From: Dasypus novemcinctus
Taxonomy: Eukaryota > Chordata > Mammalia > Cingulata > Dasypodidae
NCBI RefSeq assembly: GCF_030445035.2
Contig: NC_080683.1
Coordinates: forward strand, 123,117,225-123,181,224
DNA length: 64,000 nucleotides
Reading direction: 5' to 3'
Shown here piece after piece: positions 34,545 to 46,500 of this stretch. Below the pieces are notes generated by a model. The model made no database searches. It was not told where the DNA came from and was given only the letters and a program-made list of their open reading frames with translations. The translations under genes and the position numbers were made by a program. Each line of letters starts with the position of its first letter. Within the stretch, counting starts at the first letter, position 1.

Positions 34545-37500
34545 GTGAGCTGCGTCTCATTGCCGCCACGCCAGAGAGGTCTTGGACTGTGGGATTCACT
34601 CGATTTGGCTTTCCCAAAGTTGGTCCATGTTTTCTTGCTCTAGCTGTGTTACCAGGTTTAATCCTAAGTGAATCATGGTGGGATCTCTTAAGAGTGTTGT
34701 TAAACCAGCAGTGTTAGTCTGCTGCTGCCAACATAGATAAGAGTTTGGCTGATACCGCCTGTTACAGAAGTGGGACCAGGAGAGTGTTTCAGGGCCACCC
34801 TGTGGCAGCCAAGGGTCAGGTGGCACTTTATTTAGTGTCGGGACTGTCCTAAATCCTGAAAGGATCACGACTGAGCTCTCTCAGTTGGAGGTTTCCTTTG
34901 TCCTTGTGCTATTCAGCCCCATCTTAGGGGCTTCTGGTTGCCCTGCACATGACCACGTGGCTTAAGTCAGCATGTCCTGCATTTTGTAATTAAGAGGCAC
35001 TTCTGGTGTCACTGCACATGACCACGTAGTTTAAATCTGCACGTCGACTCCACAGCACAAGTCTTGAGAAAGCATACTGCGATTTAGGCTGATTTATTTT
35101 CCAAACCTAAGATCTTCATTTCGTTTTAGAGAAACTAATGCTTTCATAACTGTTTTAGCACATTTCTTATTATTTCAGTCATCTGTAAACAAGCGCTGAG
35201 GACTTAGTGGGAGCCCCAAGCTTGGGAGTGTGATGAAGGAAGTGGGTCTTTGGCTCCAAGGACCTGGTGGACTGAGGCAGTATGGGAGCACCCAGCCGGG
35301 CAGGGGAGGCCCCGCCCCGCACTCCCGCCAGCCCCCAGGCTTCCCCCCCCAACACGCCCCTCCCGTGTGCTGCCCCGCCTCCCCTCTGCCGTCCTCCAGG
35401 GCACCTGCTGGCATCTGAGATGCATTTCGCTTTTCAGTCTCTGGTGAGGGCCGGGAGCTTGGGTTTGCTGCCTTATGCTTGGGCCCAGGGCAGTGCCTGG
35501 CATGGGACGCAGCCGCTGAGCATGCACATGTGCGCAGGTGGTGAGGGCTCCTTCCACCCAGAGGGGCCAGCAGGGCCCGGGCTCGCTGAGGCCCGCAAGG
35601 AGGCAGGACGCCGAGGCCTTCCAGGGGGGCAGAACCTCGACGCCTTGGTTTTGTGTCTTAAAAAAAATCTGTGTTTAAGCACTGTCCAGGAGCGGCTGAA
35701 AATCCACTTTTTCTGATATCTTCGTACTACTGTTTTTAAAGTCACACTCGGTGTCTTAGGACAGCCGTCGGTGCGGCTGACTGGTGATGCGTTCTGTTCC
35801 CTCCACTGTGAGGTCGTCAGGCGCCCTGGGTGCGGGCCCTGTGGCCCTCCTGCTCACCGCGCCGTTCCGGGGCTCTGACGCTCCTGTGTGTGCACGTAGG
35901 GATGCTGGGTGGAGCTTGTCAGGTCCAGCCATGGGTCAGGAGACAGTAAAAAGAAAACTGCCCCTTTTTTTCCCCTTAGGTTTTCTGAAACTAATCCACA
36001 CCCCATAAAGGAGGATGTAGTAAAAAGCACCCAGTTAAAGAGTAATAGACCAATGCCCACTATTCCCGTTAGTAGAAGGGAGGAGCTGCCTGGGGTCAGT
36101 CCCACTTTCACTCCGCTTTCCCTTCAGGGACCTCCTGCAGCGCATCCAGCCCTTTCAGGGCAGTCATCTCCTCGCCTTTTTTTTTTTTTACCACCTTGTT
36201 AGTTTGCACAACTGAGAAATACGCACAAAGCTGACGTGGTGAGGACAGGGTTTGCTGCCAGGGGTGAAGGTTCCCAGGAGGAGGAGAGCCTTAACCTGGC
36301 TGTGGGTGAGGGCTGATGCCAGCTTCTCAATTTTCTGAGGGCCCCGTGGACGGTGGGTGAGCCAGGTGTGCAGTGAGCCCCAGGGCACAAGCTGCCGTGT
36401 TGGCAGGTGGGTAAGCCAGGTAAGCAGCGAGCCCCGGGCACAGGCCACTGCGTTGGCAGGTGGGTGAGCCAGGTGTGCAGTGAGCCCCAGGGCACAGGCC
36501 ACCGCGTTGGCAGGTGGGTGAGCCAGGTGTGCAGCGAGCCCCGGGCACAGGCCACCACGTTGGCAGGTGGGTGAGCCAGGTGAGCAGTGAGCCACAAGCC
36601 ACCGCATTGGCAGAGGGGTGAGCCAGGTGAGCAGCGAGCCCCAGGGCACAGGCCACCGCGTTGGCAGGTGGGTGAGCCAGGTGAGCAGCGAGCCACAAGC
36701 CGCCGCATTGGCAGAGGGGTGAGCCAGGAGAGCAGCAAGCCCCAGGGCACAGGCCACCGCGTTGGCGGGTGAGCCAGGTGAGCAGCGAGCCCCAGGGCAC
36801 AGGCTACCGCGTTGGCAGGTGGGTGAGCCAGGTGAGCAGCGAGCCCCAGGGCACAGGCCACCGCGTTGGCAGGTGGGTGAGCCAGGTGAGCAGCGAGCCC
36901 CAGGGCACAGGCCACCGCGTTGGCAGGTGGGTGAGCCAGGTGAGCAGCAAGCCACAAGCCGCCACATTGGCAGATGGGTGAGCAGTGAGCCCTGGGGCAC
37001 AGGCCACCACGTTGGCAGCCGACCTCCGCAGAAGGCTGCCCAAGAGCCGTTTCTGCTTTCTGCCTGCAAGCTCACCAGGCCACCTCCATCTCGAGACCAG
37101 CACAGCCCCTTCTGCAGGGGGAAGTGACTCTTCTCGGCCCGTCCTGCCTTGATAGGAGGGGGAGGGCAGGGGCTCCACAGGGACGTAGGGGAAGCCAGGG
37201 ACCCCGGGACCTGCCGTGAGCCTCCCAAGGCAGAGGGGCCCCAGGCACGCAAGCCTCCACGTCTGCCCTGAGGACCGGCCTGCCCTCCCCGCTAGCCCTC
37301 ACCCCTCCCAGCCGGCCCTCCCCCACCTGCCCTCCCCACCTGCCCCCCCCGCTGGCCCTCCCCCCTCCCAGCTGGCCCTCCCCGCTGGCCCTCCCCACTG
37401 GCCCTCCCCCCTCCCCGCCGGCCCTCCCCCGCCGGCCCTCCCCCCTCCCCGCTGACCCTCCCCCGCTGGCCCTCCCCGCTGGCCCTCCCCGCTAGCCCTC

Positions 37501-40500
37501 ACCCCTCCCAGCCGGCCCTCCCCCACCTGCCCTCCCCACCTGCCCCCCCCCGCTGGCCCTCCCCCCTCCCCGCTGGCCCTCCCCGTCCCCGCTGGCCCTC
37601 CCCCCTCCCAGCTGGCCCTCCCCGCTGGCCCTCCCCCGCTGGCCCTCCCCACTGGCCCTCCCCCCTCCCCGCCGGCCCTCCCCCCTCCCCGCTGACCCTC
37701 CCCCGCTGGCCCTCCCCGCTGGCCCTCCGGCCCCAGTGCCCAGCTCTCCTCTCCCTCCTGGGCTGTCACCTCTTCGGCTGTATCTGACTCATTTTACTGT
37801 TGACCTCACCCTCTAGTAATCTCTTTTTTCAAGGAGGTATCAGGAAATGAACCCGGGACCTCGTGCATGGGAAGCAGGTGCTCAGCCACCTGAGCTACGT
37901 GCACTCCCCTCCAGTCATTCTTGAGACAGTGGTTACAAGGGAAGTAAATGCTTTAAGACCCCCCATGTCTGAAAGTAGCTTAGTCCACCCTCCTTCTTGA
38001 GCAATAGCTTGGCTGGGCAAAGAATTCTAGGTTGTAGATGATTTTCCCTCTGAATTTTAAAGGCTTTGTTCAGTTTCTTTCCATTTTTTGCTGTTGGGAA
38101 TCTGAAGCCGCTTGGATGCCTGATACTTCACATATAATTGTTTTTCTCCAAACTCCTTGTCTCCAGTGTTGGGAAATTCACAACGATGTCCCTTGTCATA
38201 GGTCTATCCCCCCGCTCCCCCCATGCTGGCTCCTGCCACCCAGAGGCTCCTGCCCGTGACTTCTGGGAAATTCCTAAAAATGATTTTCTTTCCTTGCATT
38301 TTCTTTCTCTCTCGAACTCCTGTTATTCGGCGTACGACCTTCTGGGCTGCGCTCTAATTTGCTCGTTTCTCTCCCTTTAAAGCCGTTTTCCTCCACCTTC
38401 TGGGAGACTTCCAACGATCTCCCAGCCTTTTGTTGCCTTTTCCTTTCCGTAAGGCTTCTCCTGTGCCTCGAAGTTGCTTAGGGCTGACCTCTTGGAGGCG
38501 CTGCACAGCCCTTAGGACACCGTCGTGGTCAGCTCGGGATTAAGTGCGGAGGCTGCCGGCACTGGGCGCTGCCGCGACCTGGAGCTTTGCTGTGGGGCGC
38601 TCCGGTGGGCTGTGTCGGGGAATCTCCCCGTGTCAGGAGCTCGGTATTGCCTCACCTGGGAAGTTCTCGTTCCACCTGGCACAAAGGCCCGGCAGGCGTG
38701 GTCCTGTGAGCCGGGTGGAGGCGGCGGCGCCCTGGGTGCCGAGCCCGGCTGGCGAGGGCTTAGCCAGGCGCCCAGCTCCCTGCTGGTGGAGGGGCGCCAG
38801 GCCCCGGCTGTGCCTGTGGTGGCGGTGCACGGCCCCGCACCCTTCCCACAGAGGAGACTTCTGGAGTGGAGAGGGAAAGGCACCTAGGGATGTGGAGGGG
38901 CGGGCACCCAGGAATCATGACTCCTTTTCGAACGACGTCCGCCCTGGCTCTCCCATCTGCTAGCAGGCTCTCCCCTCCACTGTCCACCCCACTTCCAGAG
39001 GCACCTCGCCCCGTGGCTCCCCTGACTTTGAGGGTTCCGCAGTGTAAATCCGGACGGCTCTCGGCGCTCCCTGCTGGCCCGGGAGGAGACCGCGGGCCAC
39101 ACGCTTCCCAGCCCCCCGTTCTGGCACCACCTCCTCCCCGCCCTGTCCTGTGGTCCCCTCCGTTGCTGTCCCTTTATGAGGTTCTGCGGGGGTTGGGCGA
39201 CGGCAGCGCTGGCTGGGGCGTTGCACCGGCCATCCCAGGTCCTCCGTCTCCATCCTGTCTCATGCCCGCCCCTGCGGGGACCTGACAGCATGAGGCCAGC
39301 GTGTGGTGGTGGGACGGCTGCTTCACCTGGCTGCAGCGAACCCGGGGACCCTTGACTCCTGACAGCGGACTGAGAAAATGTCCTCCTCGCCTTTCTCGGC
39401 CACACTCAGTGGCTTGGGAGGCGTCTCTGCAAAGCAGTTTGACCTCAGCTCAGAGAGGGCTTGGTCCCCAGCGGCCATGCTTCAGCCCCTTCCAGCCCAA
39501 ATCCACCCCATGCTGCTCCCAAGCCTTCTCAACTGGCACCCCTGGCGCCTGTTTATTGTCGACATGCTTGGCAAAACTGTTCACCACTGCCACACTTTGT
39601 TTCCCTGTTTAAAAAGTGTCCTAAGATTATAGAGCAGTGTTTAGAAATAGTAGCTGTGCTAGTCCATGGCTGAGAGTCCGGGGGGAGGTCACAAAGGGGA
39701 TGCGCACTGTTCAGGACAGTCCCCACCACGGGATAAGAGTGCAAGTCACTCTTTTATTCTGAGTTTTTAAAGTAATAATATATAATCTTCTGAAAATGCA
39801 TGAACTAGAGAAGAAAACACCCTTATTACCACTTGGGTAATCATTTAACCTTTCTCTATATGTCCTTTCAGCTTTATCTTTCCATATATGTGTACATTTA
39901 CATATATGTCATGTTTATGAATTTTAATGGCTGTCTACATTTGTGATATTCACATGTTCATAAATGTGCGATTAAACCTGTATCCTTGATGTTTCCATGT
40001 TACTCTCCCATCCACGGGTTTTAATAACTGTGCTCTCGTCGGCGTGGCAGCCTCTGTTTACTGATACTCCCGACTCTGTGGCCATGCAGTCGCCGTCACG
40101 ACTCGGCTTTGCTGTCATAGTGTGAAAGCAGCATAGACAGTGGGTCAACGAATGAGTGGGGACTTGCAGCCCCAGATTTGGCCCACCGACCGTAGTTGGC
40201 CAACCCCTAGATTTTTTTTAACACCTTAGTTTGAGATAATGATAGATTCAGAGAGAGCTGCAGATGCACAGAGATCCCACGCCCCCCTGGCCCCGGTTCC
40301 CCCAGTTGCCGCCGCCATAACTCGGGAAGCGCAGCAAAGCCAGCAGCGGCACCGTGCAGCGTGCACGGGGGTCTGTCCACCTCGTCGCGTGCGCCGCTCC
40401 CACAGTCCAGGGCAGAGAGACTCCTTGGCCCAGAGACCTCCCCGGCTCTGGCCTGCAGAGGCAGGGCCCTTAGAGGCTGGCGGCCGGAGGGAAACCCCTC

Positions 40501-43500
40501 GTCTCATGAAACGAAGGGGGCGTTAGGAAAGGGACCCCAGGTGAGGCCCAAGGATCCTCCTCCCCGTGGCTGGCGGGAGGGAAGGGTGTGAGGCCGGCCG
40601 GGCGGCCCCCCACCAGCGCGGCGGCGTGCTCACCGCTGTCTCCCCACTCTCCTGCAGATGGCAGTCAGGAATTGTTTCCCTGTGAGGTCTGCGGAAGACG
40701 CTTCGCAGCAGATGTTCTGGTAAACATAAAGCCCCTCCGCTAAACGAACTGTAAAGGCAGCGACGATTAAAGACAGATGTGCAGGGCGGGGGCGAGGCCC
40801 GGGCCCTAGCCAGGCCCAGCGCGGCGGCACCTCGGACCGTCCTGCGGGGACGCAGGTGGAAGTGTTTGGCACAGCCAGCTCTTTCTGGAGCGGTTTTGGC
40901 TCTCTCGCCTTTCCCATAAGCATCAAAAATCCCAATTTCAAGGTCAAGGCACCAGGGAAATTAGCTAGTCGAGAGGAATGAGCGCTGGCGCTTGGACATC
41001 TGGAAACTTGGCTTTTAGCTTCAAATTTGTCACTAATTCCATCAAGTCCTTTAACCTTTTCTGTTTTCTGCTTTGACATATATAAAACAGAACCCTCTGG
41101 CTCCAAGGGTTTTACACAGTTTGCACAGAATAACACGTCGCGATGCAGAGTCCCGCTTACCGGATGCTAAGTCCCCTGACAGATGGCGATAAAGTTGAAT
41201 TACAAGCTTGATTTATTTCAAAATCAGGGGCTCAACGTGGCATTAGACCCCAGCATTATAAAGGGAAACCCCGATGTCTACAAAGAAAGCGGATTAGAAC
41301 AAATCTAAGATGATAATGAACATAGCTGTCAGCTGGCCTCCTCGAACCCGGGACCGGGTGGGCTTGACGGCTCTGGGCTGGAGCCCTCGCTGCCTGCGGG
41401 CAACGCGCTGCCGAAGGCGGCGGGTGCTACTGCCCGCGCAGTCTTTAAAGGGGGCTGTCTGCTCCTGGAGCTTGGCCAGGTGTAGCACTTCCTGGTACAG
41501 GAAGGGGCTCAGGGGGCCTGGGCGGCCCTGACCCTCGCATCCGTTGCCTGTGGTGGCAGCTGCCACCATGGCCGGCACTGGCTGCACCCCACCAGGGCGC
41601 CCGGGGCTCCGGGGGCTCCGTTGTGGAGAGACCCCCAACGTCGAGGGCATCTGTGGGCTCTCGAGGCTCAGGTGCCGAGTGCTGGGTCACGCGCTCCCCC
41701 TGCCCCCCCCCCCCCCCCCCGGCATTCCTGATGCCTGGCTGCTCAGCCAGGCGCAGTGACCAGTCCTGGGGGGCCCGGACCCAGCAGGCAGGCCAGCGAC
41801 GGCCCTAAGGTGGCCCGCCGCCTCCACCAGAAGGGAGGGATGTTGGACTAACCCCCCCGCGACCCCCGCCAAGAGGGCCGCCAGGCGGAGGGAGGCGGTC
41901 GGGGAGCGCAGGACCCCGGAAGGCAGGCTCCCCGGCCGCCGATGCCTTGGTCACCCTCGTCCAGCACGAACCTGGGTGGGAGGGCGCGGGCTGCCCTGTG
42001 GGGACTCAAGAGGGGCGCGGGCCTGGCACGAAGGTCAGCCGGGCCCTCGTGGCGCTGAAACTCCCCTCCTCGCCCGTTTCCAGGAAAGGCACGGGCCGAT
42101 ATGCAGGAGACTCTTCAACAAGAAGCGCAAACCTTTCAACTCCTCCAAGCAAAGAGCGCAGGGCACCGACCTCCCCTCCCTGCGGGCAGCTCTTCCCCAC
42201 AAGGTACATGTCTTCCCTGCAGCCCCGCAGCCCACTGAAGCCTATTTGGGGGCTGTCTGGTGTCATCGTTGCCTGACAGTGCAGTGGGATGTCGTGGAGG
42301 AATAATCCACCTTTACTGGTGTTTTGGGTTTTGTTTGTCATCTTGCTCACTTATATTCCCAAATGTATTTCGTATACTTTCTAGACCTGGCAAAAAGAAT
42401 CTCCTTTATTTTTTATTAGACTAGCATTCAGTCTAGCAGTTCATTTGAGAGAAAGTCACTTTTAATCTTACATTTAGTCGTCCTTTAAGCGTTGTAGACT
42501 TGTCTCTCTGATTTTTATTTTGGGTTTTCCCTCACTATTATGACTTACACAAGAGCCTTATTTTCTAAACCTCTTTCAACAATTCTTTAGACAAACAAGT
42601 TTCCACTGTACTGGGGAGAGGGAGTCTAGGGGAACTCTCTGTACTTTCTATGCAATTTTTCTCTCAATCTAAGACTGCTCTGTCCAAAAACAAAACAAAA
42701 CTAATCCTTCCTTTTCCCAAATTTCATATCCCTGTTTCCGGTAAATTCAAATCCAAGCTTAAAAAACTGTAATGGAAAGGTTTATAGTGCCATGGGTGTT
42801 GATCGCTGTTTCACTTCTCAGCCTCCACCTGTGAAGAAGTCTAGCTGGAGGCAGCAGCACCGGGAGTTCATTGATGCGATTCGGTCGGCGAAGCAGTGCA
42901 CCTTGGCCATGAAGGAGGGCCGGCCTCTCCCAGCTCCCCCGCCTCCGGCCGCCAACCCAGGTGGGTGCCACTCGGGCTCGCTTCCGGGCTCCCCTCCTGA
43001 CCAGTTAGCGCTGTGCTTGACCTCTGCCCAAGCCGTCCTGCTTCCTTCTTACGCACTCTAGCGCTCACAGGCACATGTGAAGGCCGCTTTAGCATGCACC
43101 TTCTATCTGACCCTAATTGTTTTCAATTCTCCTTAAAATGAAGCTCAGTCTCGGAGAGCCCCGCCGTGCCCCACACAGCGTCCCCACACAGCGTCCCCAC
43201 ACGTCCCGAAGGCCAGGGCTGCCCCAGGTCAGAGTGCCCCGTGCCTGGTGCAGCACGGGACTGAGCTCCTCAGAACCTCGGCCTCCCTTTCCTGTTCAAG
43301 CAATCTCACGAGGGACCGTGCAGCAAGAGGGTTATGCTGGACTATGACTGATGCCTGGGGTTACTGCCAACAACAAAATAGATGCACTGATAGTAAGGGA
43401 TGCTAGTTCTAATTTTGTGTGTGCTCTACAAAGTTCAGAAATTATACACACACACATATGTGTGTGTGCATGTTAACATGCACACAGTAGCCAGCAACCT

Positions 43501-46500
43501 ATAAAAATACTGGGCATGCAAAGAAGCAGGAAAATGTAACCCATAATCAATGGTAATAGCAGAGATGATGAAATAAACAGATTTAGGGAAACGGACTTTG
43601 GCCCAGTGGTTAGGGCGTCCGTCTACCACATGGGAGGTCCGCGGTTCGAGCCGGGGGCCTCCTTGACCCGTGTGGAGCTGGCCCATGCATGGTGCTGATG
43701 CGCGCAAGGAGTGCCACGCCACGCAGGGGTGTCCCCCGCGTAGGGGAGCCCCACGCGCAAGGAGTGCCCCCGTAAGGAGAGCCGCCCAGCGCGAAAGAAA
43801 GTGCAGCCTGCCCAGGAATGGCGCCGCCCACACTTCCCGTGCCGCTGACGACAACAGAAGCAGACAAAGAAACAAGACGCAGCAAAAAGACACAGAAAAC
43901 AGACAACCGGGGAAGGGGAGGGGAATTAAATAAATAAAAATAAATCTTTAAAAAAAAAGAAATAAACAGATTTAAAACAGCTCTCACAAATGTGAAGGAC
44001 CTAAAGAAAAATATGGATATTGTGATTAAGAAATGGGAAATATCAAAAAGAGAACTCCTAGAGCCCTGCCAGGTAAGATAACTACTTTGCACTGATGAAG
44101 CACTTGCATTCCTAATCAGTGCAAGAAGATTGTAGTGATTGCAGTAGCAGGCCAAGATTCCTACCAACTACAACTAGAAAGCTGAGCAAATTACTCAAAA
44201 GTGACCACTACCAAGGTCTTGCAGGATCAAGATTCTGGAATTAAGTGAGGGCATGAATAGAAGAATATTTGGTTTCTAGTTAAAGTAAAATACCTGTTAA
44301 TTAACATAATCATGGTAAAGGTGTAGAAGTAAAAAGTAAAGTACTAAAGTAGTTAAGTTCATTGACTTTGCAACAGTAAGTACAGCAAATTTAACACACT
44401 GCTTCATTATGGAAATTAATTAGCATCAGCTAATTAGAATATCTAAAACAAAATTTTACCAGATGCCCTTTACAACAGATTAGACAGGATCATTAAACTT
44501 GAAGACATAGCACTGAAAACTAAACTGCGGGGAGCCGGCTGTGCCTCACTCAGCTGGGCTCCCACCCACCACAGGGGAGGCCCTGGGTTCACGTCTCAGG
44601 GCCTGCTTGGGCAGGCGGGCTGGCCTGCACTCCATGGAGCACTGCCCAGCCCTCAAGTGCCACAGAGAGCCAACTCAGCAAGGTGATGTAACAGAAAGAG
44701 AGACAAGTGAAAACACAGAAGATCACCCAGAGAATAGACAACAAGCAAGCCACAAGGGGGGGCGGGTAATAAATAAAAATAAATGCAGACATGCAGAAGA
44801 ACGCAAGCGAATGGACACAGAGTAGACAGCAAGCAAGCTGCGGCGGGGGGGGGGCTGAGCACTGGAAGTATAGCTGGGGACAAAGATAAACCGCTTCGGT
44901 GATGTGAGGGACAATCAGGTGGTGAACACAAGCTCAATTGGAGTCCAGGAAGGAGAGGAGAAATAGAATGCAAAAAAAAATTCTTTGAAAAACTGGCTAT
45001 TTTCCAAACTTTAGGAAATATATAAACCCAGAGATCTAAAGCTCAACAATCCCAGAGCAGGATAAACACAAAGAAAACCACATAAAGGTAAATCTTAAAA
45101 GACTGGAAGAAAAGGAAAACAACAACAACAACAAAAAACAAAAACAAAAGAAAAAAACAACTGTCAACCTAGAATTCTATACCAATAAAAATATTATTCA
45201 GAGATGAAGACAAACAACATTTGCAGATGAACAATGAGAGAGAACTCATTGTCAGTAGACCTCCATCGTAGTAAAAAATGGTCAAAGGAAATCTTTCAAG
45301 TGGAAGGAAAATGATTCCAAAAGAAAACTAAGATCTACATAAAGGTATGAAGCCACAGATAATGGTGAATATGTGAGTGAATATCAATAATCTTTTTTTC
45401 CTTTTTGCTTTAAAAATAAAATTGACTAGGAGCAATTGCATATTCTGGGGATTGTAAAATAGAGATGTGAACTACATGCTTAAAACAGAAGCATGTTGTT
45501 GTGAATGAAGGCTACATTCCACATGAGCAGGAACAACACTAGATGAAGGTGGACTATTAAAAGATGCCTACTGGGAAGTGGATGTGGCTCAACCAGCTGG
45601 ACACCCGCCTGCCACGCGAGAGGTCCAGGTCCAGTCCTGGTGCCTCCTAAAAGAAGATGAGCAGACACCACCCCGCCACAACGAGCAGATGCCACGAGCC
45701 AGTAAATGCCGCAGCCTGCAGGAGTGGACATGGCTCAGGCTGTTGGGCACTCGCCTCTCATGAGGCAGGCCCCAGGTTTGGTTCCCGGTGCCTCCTGGAG
45801 AAGGCGAGCAAACAATGACAGAGAGACAAGAGCGGGCATTAATTAAGAATAAATCAGTAGACCTTAAAAAAAGCACACCTACTGTAAACCCTATAGTAAC
45901 ATCTTAAAAATATTGAGGTAGAGCTAGTAAGGCAATAAGTCAGTGGTGGAATAGAGAGAAAATGGAAAAATTCCGTTCCAAAGAAGATAGGAGAAAAGGG
46001 TCAAGGAACAGATGGGAAAAAGAGGATACATAGCAAGTTATAGACTTGACCCTAACCATATGGATCATTATATAGAGATGGTCTAAATACTCCAATAAAA
46101 GGTAGAGATTGTCAGACTGAGTAGTAACAGAATATCCAACTATACTTGTCCCCCTCAAACAGAACTTCAAGGAAAATGAAACAAAGACTGACAAAACTGG
46201 ACAAAGTAGACAATTCCACATTTATATTCGGACATTTCATCCTTCCTCTCTTAGTAACTGATAGAATAAGCAGTAAAAATCAGTAAGGACATGGAAGACT
46301 TTGAACAACAGTACTAGCCAGTTTGACTTAACTCCTAATACTGGGATATGACACGAGCAACAGTGAATGCCCCATCTTTTTAAGGACACATGCCACGTTC
46401 ACCGAGAGGCCTGCAGGACCACAAAAACAGCTCCACCTGCATTTAAACGGACTGACATCATACAGAATTAAAGTTTGAACTGAATAACAATGAAAACATA

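Noticed and set aside
34541-36420. Idea that the 54-base array derives from the ZC2HC1B exon 1 donor
   Set aside because: Only the short GCAGGTGAGC is shared, which is expected of any strong donor. Not enough to claim origin.
36188-37252. 354-codon minus-strand open frame
   Set aside because: It consists of the 54-base minisatellite translated; three frames of the same strand are similarly open.
41703-41720. Run of 18 C residues
   Set aside because: A simple homopolymer in an intron; length is prone to sequencing error, so nothing is concluded from it.
41567-41760. ATG in a good context at 41567 as an alternative ZC2HC1B start
   Set aside because: It lies downstream of exon 2 and has no matching donor phase. 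The ATG at 34517 matches the conserved N-terminus and phase.
43438-43490. ACACAC/GTGTGT inverted stretch
   Set aside because: A short dinucleotide repeat that happens to be self-complementary. No sign of a functional RNA.
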